Part shown: piece by piece, positions 26,101 to 35,100 of the stretch
Position numbering within the stretch: the first letter of the stretch is position 1
Layout of the letters: each line of letters starts with the position of its first letter
Program-made: the position numbers and the translations under genes
The notes under the pieces: generated by a model
Database searches by the model: none
What the model saw: only the letters and a program-made list of their open reading frames with translations
Told to the model about the DNA's origin: nothing
NCBI GenBank assembly: GCA_963922205.1
Contig: CAWUHX010000211.1
Coordinates: 1-64,000 of the forward strand
Length of the DNA: 64,000 nucleotides
From: Romanomermis culicivorax
Lineage: Eukaryota > Nematoda > Enoplea > Mermithida > Mermithidae
Direction of reading: 5' to 3'

Positions 26101-29100
26101 AAAACCTGAACATACCTGTAAGAGGTCCGACCAGTTGGGGGGGGAGGTCGAAAAAAGTCGAAATTTTTCCCAAAAAAGGCCAAAAACATACACCTTTGCC
26201 AATTTTTTCAAGTCCGGGGGGTCGGGTATATGGTTGGTCAAGTTGGGGGGAGGGTCCCCCCAATTACAGGTATGAACCTGAAAGGTTTAAAGCATAAGTA
26301 TTATTATTTATCTGAATTTGGCTGCAGTGCAGCTTTTAGTAATTCTAGTACCATTACTCAATCAACATTTTGCTTTTTTAATACATCTGTAAAATGTTCC
26401 ATTTCATCTCTAACATAATATTCAACGTTTTTTCAAGAGTAATTTCATCTCTTCTGCTGATCGCGTCATTTTTTCTACCTGATGATTTTTATGATGGACA
26501 AATTGAAATATGAAATTTTCTCAAGTTTATCATTTATGAACATTAAGAAACATTCTGAAAGCTTACTTTTCAGTTTTTATGTCAAGATGCTAGATTTTGA
26601 AATCTGCTCATTCATTCAGTTCACCATTAAATTCATTCAACTGAAATTTTAAATTCTTTTACGATTTCCACTCTAGATGCTTTTGATGTAGAATGTCCTC
26701 TAAACCATATTTTTAGCTGGCAATTTTCTGGCGCTTGGCGTGTATACTTATGACTAATATGCAGTGCTATTCATCTTGTTGGTCGGAAAACAGTTGAAGC
26801 ACAAAATTCCTATGAGAGAAGCACAAAATTCTTATGAGAGATGCATTGTATATCGTTTTGCATGACGAATTTAGAATCAATTTCCGAAAATTTCAATTTT
26901 TACATTAGTTTTGAGAATTTTCTGTATGAATAACAATGCAAAAATACGTAAAATGCACACAAATAACAACTACATAAAAATTTTTGAGCAGAAAATTCGT
27001 TTAAAAAACTTTTCACGTGTGAGAAAAAATTTTGGATCGTTAACATAGTTGTAGAAAAAATGTTCGTGGAAAAAATATTAATTCTCAGTAGTGATTCACA
27101 CGACGAAAATTTCCCACCCGGGTACCCGTTTATCTATTACCCGGATACCCGAATTATCCGGGTTACATATTATAATAGTAACATAATTAAGTATTCAATA
27201 GTATATAAGTAGAAACGCATACTTTGAGCTGAAATATATAAAACTCCATTTTCATCAATTTAATGAATACATGACTAGATTAAGCATCAGAATAAGCAGT
27301 AAGAAGATCAACAAAATTAAAAATGTTGCTCGTTTGGGCCTGCTTCCAATTTTTCTGCATAGGGCAGGTTGCACTGTGCAACTTGGGGGAAAATTGGTTG
27401 CGCAGATAAATTTTTAGTTACTCGATCGCCTCTGAAATTGATAAATTCGCCAACTTCATTAAAGAAATGATTAAAAGCTACTCCCCTTGTATTTCATTCA
27501 ATTCGTATCAGTTTTCGACTTTTAAAAGTGTACTACCTGAGGTTTGAAGTAAAATTGAAAGATTGGCAAAAGTAATTTGTTTGGCGCCAACCGCCGAAAA
27601 ACTTTGATTTCGAGGCCCCTCCGCCATTGAGGCAGCATGCAAACAGTGTATCGCGTAAAATCAACATTTTATGGGGCTATTCAGTAAAAAAATTCAGTCC
27701 GCCCCCCCCATGAAAAAATCCTGCGCACGGCCCTGTATATATGTATAAGTACGTATTCAGTAAGAAAATCTTCATTGCCAAGGGGGCGGCCGCGCCCGCC
27801 CCCCCTGGGTACGGCCCTGCAAGAATCATAAATGGTTTGGCGCTGGAAAGTTTTCGGTATTTTTTATCTTAAAACGCATAGAAACGCATTTCTGGGCAGG
27901 AAATCCTATAACTTGATCTGATCAAAAGAGCCGCCAGGCTCTAGGTTGCACTGCGCAACTTGCTGAAAACATTGATTTTTGTGTGCAATGAATCCTGCCT
28001 GTTCCGTCTCGTCTCTAAAACAGGTATATGTGTGTGGCTTACACAAGCCGAACTGTATTGTTTTCTGCTTGTATACGTAAAGTGCAACCACGGAGACGGC
28101 ACGTTGTTGTTCAGATTGTGTCCCGTTAAGGTGCGTTTATACTTCAACGTATATCCGTCACGGATCCGTGACGGATCTTCGGAACCAATCAAAATAGTCA
28201 CGTGATTCCGTCAAAGTAAAAACAGAAAATTTTCCCGGATCCGTCACGGTTCCGTGACGGAAAGTATATCCCGGAAACTTGGAAAATTTTTAAAACATCC
28301 GTCATTTTTCGTCCGTGACGGACAGTTGCCTAGTTAGTTTTCTTCCGTTTTCGAACTAATATCTGTCCCAAAGTCGATTGGAACTTGTCCTAAAAGTCTC
28401 AACATGAATGTCTGTAGTGAAATTCACTAGGGAAACTCAGCTAGGAGTGGTCGTCCATGATGGACAGTTTACCTAGTCGGTTTCGTTCTGTTTTTAAACT
28501 GATATCTGCCCCAAATTTGATTGAAACTCGTTTTAAATACCACGATATGTTGTAAATGTGGTCTGTTTAGTGAAATTCAATAGGAAAATTCAGTTTAGGA
28601 ATGGTGGTCGGGAGTTATTGTGTGAAAGTCAGTCTCGAAATATACATTTTTTGTTTTTTTTTTAGATTCTGATTTTATTAAATCAGTTTGTCTAAACTAA
28701 TGTTATTCATCGTCACGTAAAATTTTTCTTTCTATTAAATTCAAATTTTTTGTTTCTTAAATTTTAAATTTCTAAATTTTTTAAAATTTTAAGTTTTAAA
28801 TTACTAAATTTTTTAAATTTTCAGATTTTAAATTGTAAATATCTGAATTTTTTTAATTTTTAATTTTTTTCAAATTTATTTTTTTAATTTTTTTTAAATT
28901 TAAAATTTAATTTAAATTTTCAAATTAAAAATTTTTAATTTAAATTTTGAATGAAATTTTCTTAAATTTGAATTTTAAATAGTTTTTTAAATTTAAATTT
29001 TAATAAAAAAAATTTTAATAGAATTCTAAATTTAAAGGATTAAATTTAAATTTTTAAATTCTTTTCAAATTTCGATTAAATTAAATTGATTAATCAAAAA

Positions 29101-32100
29101 TCGATGTTAGAAATAATTTAAAACGTAAAAAACATAGATTAAAACTGCTGATTATGTTAAATATGATTAACGAATTAAATCGATTAAAACAAGAACGAGC
29201 AAGCAATTTATTGCGCCCCCGCCCCACCTTATTTAATAAGAAAAGAAGAAGGCCAATTTAATAGATTAGTTAAAATTTGATTAAAATTAAATTAGTTTTA
29301 GTAAACTGGAGTGGAATGGCGGCTAAAACACAAAGTTTAAAAAAATACTTAAAAATCGATAGCAATATCAATTTCAAATGATTATACGGACAATTCACGT
29401 GATCCGTCAAGTAAACGGAAGGTCTAAAGGCCCTGCTATACTTCGACGTCTGGCACTGGCCGTCACTGTTAGAAGTATAGCAGCTCATAGCCGGCGCCGG
29501 TTTCAAGCTGCTATACTCCGTCTTTTTGATAACGGTCGGCGCCGATTGTCAATTTTGATTCAATCGAAATTTCTTAACCGTCACTAGCCGTCGCGTATGT
29601 TATAACATATGAATTATGGTGCGAAAAATGCATCTTGGTGTTTTATCATTTTTCGTTGGTTTCTAGTAGGTATCCCACGGCCGGCACCGGATGAAGTATA
29701 GCAGCAAAAATTTGCAACCGGTGACGGCCGGCGCCGGTTTAAAAGTATTTCATCCGGCGCCGGCCGTCGAAGTATAGCAGGGCCTTAAACATCCGTTAAA
29801 AAGAGGCGTGGTTAGATGATGAATGGTGATTGGCTAGTTGGGTATCCGTACGGATTGGTGACGGAGATCCGTTGAAGTATAAACGCACCTTTACTCTAAG
29901 TAATGCTATGAATCCCTTTATCCCAAGTAATGCAATTTTTTGAAAAAAATGATGTCCTGTTACTCCAACAATGCTATATGAATCTTATAAAATTTCCCGT
30001 AGGTACTTTAACACTTTCTAAAGTTTTAAGCAAACTAAAACAAACCCTAAAGCAAGACACAGAAAACGAAAGAAAAAGAAATATAAAGAAAAGCATAGAC
30101 AAAGAAAAAACAGCATGAACATAAACCGAAACAAAAACAGAGACACGTAAAACACAAGAAAAATAAATAAATAAAATAATAATAGTTGAAGAAAGAAAAA
30201 GATAGAAAACTGATGAAAAAACGGCTAGTGCCGAAATGTTCCAGTGCCGAACTGGCTGGTGCCCAAACGATGACGCCGGAACGTGCCTTTCCGTACTTTG
30301 CGTGACCTTCACATTAGTCTGTCTTTAGAGAAATCGTTGTGTGATGATGAAAATTGAGAACCAAAAATATATGTGAGTCAGTAATTTGATTCTATAACTT
30401 AACTTGGGTGCAGGTGTCGTATGCCCAAATCCCCGTGGCCGGCGCGTCAGAAAAATAACGCTCGGTGAGGGGGTCGAACCCTCGACCTTCTGCATACAGG
30501 GCAGACGCCACTGTTTTTTCTCTGCACAGTGCAGACTTTTTAGGCTTCGTGCACAATTTTTTTTGGTGATTTCTGCACTTGTGCAGAATTTTTTTAATCG
30601 TGTGTTTGATCACATCGGATAAAAAAGATGCATTTTGGTGCATTTTAGAAGGTCATTATCTCAAAATTTTCAGGCACTTCGCGCCGATTATACCTTCAAT
30701 AAGCATTATTATTTATTTCCTAGCTCTGGCGCGGCTTCTAGCATGTCTACCTTCACTTACCATTTAATCTTCAATAGTTTCTACCATCTTAAACGTATTA
30801 TCTCATGTTTTCATAGGTAATCTTCAATATTTTATCTTGATATTTAATGAAGATTCGCATTTTTTCCTTGACACATTTTTTTAAAAAGGTCTATATGTCG
30901 AGTCTCCTGAACTTTTTGAAGCAATTATTTCTTTCTTAATGTAAAATCAATTCAAAAGCTTCACGCAAGTAGTTTTTGGAAATTTATTCTCTTCTTACTC
31001 ATATTTTTTGTATCAAGTTTATGAGCGTTTGGGAATAAATTGATGGTTTTAAAATTTTTCAAATGATAAAATTCTAAAAATAACGATTTTTGAACACAAA
31101 ATTCGAATCTAATTTTTGAAATAAATGTTTGGAAAATTGATTTTCCAGCATCGCAGAAAACCCAAAAAAATTTTGCGGCGCTTCGCGCCGGAAAGATCAA
31201 TATCTTTTTTGGGCCCTCACTTGTCATCATAGAGGACTTGACCGTCAATTTCTCATGTAATTCAAAGTCATTATGCTCTTGGATAGTTTGCTGGAAAATT
31301 TGTTTCACGATGCCTGTAGGTTGGACATCGATCAAACTCAAAAATTTCAAATGTTTCCTCAATTTTAATGAATTAAAGGCTCTAAAAACACCATAAGGTT
31401 TGAAAAGCTCAAAAATACATAAGTAAAGCGTCTAAGAGCATTTTTAAGCGAAAAACGACTTCGGAAAAATGGGGAAACAAACTTTGACCCCTTCCTCCAT
31501 TTCGGGAAAAGGCCCGGGAGAAAAACAGTGGTAACAGGAGAAAACCGCAGTGCAGAAATTTTTTTGACTTTTCTGCACTGAGCAGATAGACCCGTGCAGA
31601 AAAAAACACTCGCAGACGCGCTATCCAACTGCGCTAACCGAGCCACGTGGATGGTTCGGAAATTGTGGTTGTAGTGGTAGTGGTGAGTGGGGGATATGCC
31701 ACGTAATGAATAGCCAGACGCACCACTACAACACAGGAGATTACCCATAGTTTCTTCTGTAGCGCTCTTTACAACATAAATTTTTTTATGCTCGATAGCT
31801 ACTTGGATAGGCTATGGAATATTGCATACTGTGTTTACGCCACTTGAACACTATATTCACATCACAGTGTAAACTGTAAAAGCCATTTTCTGAGTATGGT
31901 TCCGAATATTAGTGCAAAGCAAAGAGAAGTGAGCGGGCTATAGTGTGGTGCGTAAAAGTCTGTGGAAAACCAAGAGACGCAAAAATCGTTGAAGTTTTGT
32001 GCAATGAAACTTTCACACAATTATTTTAAAAAAGTCAAATCATCTCCATTTTGTCATAATTTTTTATAAGTTTGTAATAAATGTTTAATTGTCAAAAAAA

Positions 32101-35100
32101 ATATTTTTCAAATCAGCTATAGATCCAATGAGAATAATTATACGTATAGTTACCGCGTAAAGTACATTACAGTTCATCTAAATTACGAATAAAGGCTTTA
32201 ATTTTGAGTTGAAAAATTTTCATCATTTTATTAAAAAAAAAATTTCGGTAAAACACTGCAACAACTTTTGAACACCTGCTTTTCTTTCCTACAGAGTCAA
32301 ATTTGCATATTGAAATACTTTTAAAATCATTAGCTGCAAGAGATCATTTCAAACTTATTGCAATTTTAAAAATTTAGGCATTCTGGGAGTAACAGGACAC
32401 TTGGAGTAAAGGGACACAACGATTGTTCAATATGCACTCAGTACGTTCCTACACATACAATGAACAACATTCAACACTATCTACTTTCCTTTTTGAATAC
32501 GATCAATTACCCGAATTTACCCGTGGGTACCCGGGTAATTCGGATACCCGGTGTGAAGCTCTAATTCTAAGTACAAAGAAGCTGTCTACAAGTTGAATAG
32601 GAAGAAAATGAACAGCTACTGAGACGAAAAGAAATGCGGCAGCTGAAATTAACTTGTTAGAAGATAAGGAACGTAAAATTGGAGTCGATTCACCTTTCAA
32701 AAAAAATTTGTTGATCTTACAAATCACAGAATAAAAAATTGTGAAAATATTTTAAAACCGATTCAATAGAATTTTGTTGTGATCATGTCTGCCTTATATG
32801 TGAGATTTTTGGTTGGTTGATTTTTGAATTTCAGTTGTCATATTTGATGTCTGCGAACAATATGGAGCACAATAATTCCTGATTTCATACAAGCTCGGGT
32901 ATCAACTCTCGTTCCGGTGCGCAACAGATGAAAAATTTCAGGACTCAAATGATGGAACATGAATTTTCCAACCTATGTTCGTAATAATTTAGCTAGAAAC
33001 AAAAAATTTGTTGAAATTTAATGAGAAAGTCTCCTATTTTCATTAAATATGCATACAAATTTCGAAGATAACTGACGAAGTCAGGTGAAGCATTTTACAT
33101 AATGAAAACTATGAAGAGATGAACCAAAAAAAAAATATTGCATGCTGAAGTCCGTATCACAATGATAGCTGATATAGCAAAGGATAGCCAGAGCCACAGT
33201 CTTTTCTTGTACAAGTCTCTTTCGATATGTAAAAAAAAGTAGACAAAAAATTATTGTACAGACAAAATTTTGTTTATAGACTAAAAATCGCGAGTTTTGT
33301 GTGTATTTTGCACAAAACTTCTTCCAGAGCAGATTTTCTCTACCTAAATTTATGCTTTTCATAGCAGACAACAAGTACACGATATGATACTGGAAAATGC
33401 AGCATTTTTTTGTTATAAGCTTCTCATGCAGAATGCTAGAGAATTCCTATTTTATGTTGTTTGTGCGGTTGTTCATGAATTTTCCTTTTGAAATAAGGAT
33501 CATACTACTTGTTCATAAATATTGGTAAAACAGAAGCTTTAGCCAATACTTATACTATTACGTTATAGCCAAAAATGTCTGAAATCTACAGACGTTATTT
33601 TCAAAGCTTGCTTGGGGAACCAATCAGAGAACTATGGAATACAATTTGGTGCAAAGCGTGGAAAAATTTTCTGGTGTTTTACTGGTTTCAAACCCTGAAG
33701 AAGCGTATTAAAATGGTAAAGATGTATTTTTGAACAGAAAATTTGAACCTTATGTTTTTTGAATAAATGATCGAGAAATTGATTTTCCAGCATTTTAGGA
33801 AGTCAGAATTAAAATTTTTCCGACGCTATGCACCGAGAAGATAAGAAGCAACTGTAGCTGCATTTTTCAATATCGTGTATTTTTGTGTTATATATTAATG
33901 ACATAACTTCAAATGCTATCTGGAAGAAGGTTTGTGCAAAAATACACGCAAAATGATTTCTTGGTTTAAAAAGATTTTTGGCGGATTTCTGTTCATGTAC
34001 AAAAAGGCTGGTACAAAGAAATACCGATTCCTATACTTCAATTTTCCAGAACGAAAATCCCGCATTGACCACTGGTTTGTTGCGTACATGTAACGGGGTC
34101 CCAAGGCCTGATGGGTCGAACGACTTTTTTTGGGGCCGGGGGTCACTGATTCCCAAAATTTTAGGCGGAGAGGTCTCTGAAGGAAAAAAATTCGATTGTT
34201 TAACCAGAAAAGTCCAAAAAACGGTTTAAAAATAGTAATTTTTGTCTAGAAAACCTGTAAGAAATGTATTCATGGCGCGGAGCGCCGAGAAAATCGGCAT
34301 TTTTGACCATTTTTTGTTCAAAAATTAACATTTTTCATCAAAAAATTGGCATTTTTCGGTTTTTTTTCCAGCCAAAAGTATGGGGGTTCCTATGACTACC
34401 ATATGGCTAGCCATAGGATTAGAAAATCTTGGGGGGTCGCCCAATGGCTAGCCATATGGCCGAAGATTTCTGGGTGTCATATAGCACTTCCCCCCAATTA
34501 CATGTATGGTTTGTTGATGATCACCTCGTATTTCTTGGTTCAGAGATTCCCAGATTGGTTGACTCTAAGATTGGGTGGATTTTTTAGTTTCAAAGGTATA
34601 TTTATTTTTGGTTCGTATACTGTCACCAGATCAGTTCCCTGGCTTAGATAGTTGCTTGGTTGACTCTCTGATTAGTAGTCAACCAACTTAGATAGTTGCT
34701 TGGTTGACTCCCAGGATGAATTAGTTGGTTGGCTGAATATTTGAAGTTTGACGCCCGATTTTATTGGTTGCTGCCAGAACAGTTGATACAAAAATTGACT
34801 GACTCCCAAATTAGTTTGTTGTTTCCTAGATTGATTGGTTACTCCTCAGATCAGTTGATCGGTTGCTTCTCAGGTCAGTACGTGGCTGCTTCTCAGGTCA
34901 GTTGGTTGGTTGGTGTCTTTCCAGATAGTTGATTCTTTCCCAAATTTGTTAGTTAGTTATCAGATCAGTTGATTTTTCGACTCCCAGACTGGTTGGTTGC
35001 CTCTCTGATCAGTTGATCGATTGAATGCTGCATTTATTTGTTGGTTGTTCCTCAGATTTGTTGGTCGATTGTTTCCCAGATCAGTTGGTTGGTTAGTTGG

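Larger units (their letters stand above)
27089..32563. mobile_element. hAT-type element, 5.5 kb, host to nested elements
   Basis: The left end TAGTGATTCACAC and right end (read inward) TAGAGCTTCACAC are each followed by subterminal ACCCGGGTACCC / ACCCGGATACCCG motifs. Flanks ATTCTCAG (27081-27088) and ATTCTAAG (32564-32571) are an 8-bp target duplication with one change. No transposase survives. Its length is largely due to later insertions: the Harbinger-type element at 28129-29890 and the SINE-plus-hAT composite at 30415-31733. Confidence 0.72.

Noticed and set aside
30392-30643. Minus-strand 83-codon frame with ALYAEGRGFDPLTERYF
   Set aside because: It translates the SINE and the hAT MITE end.
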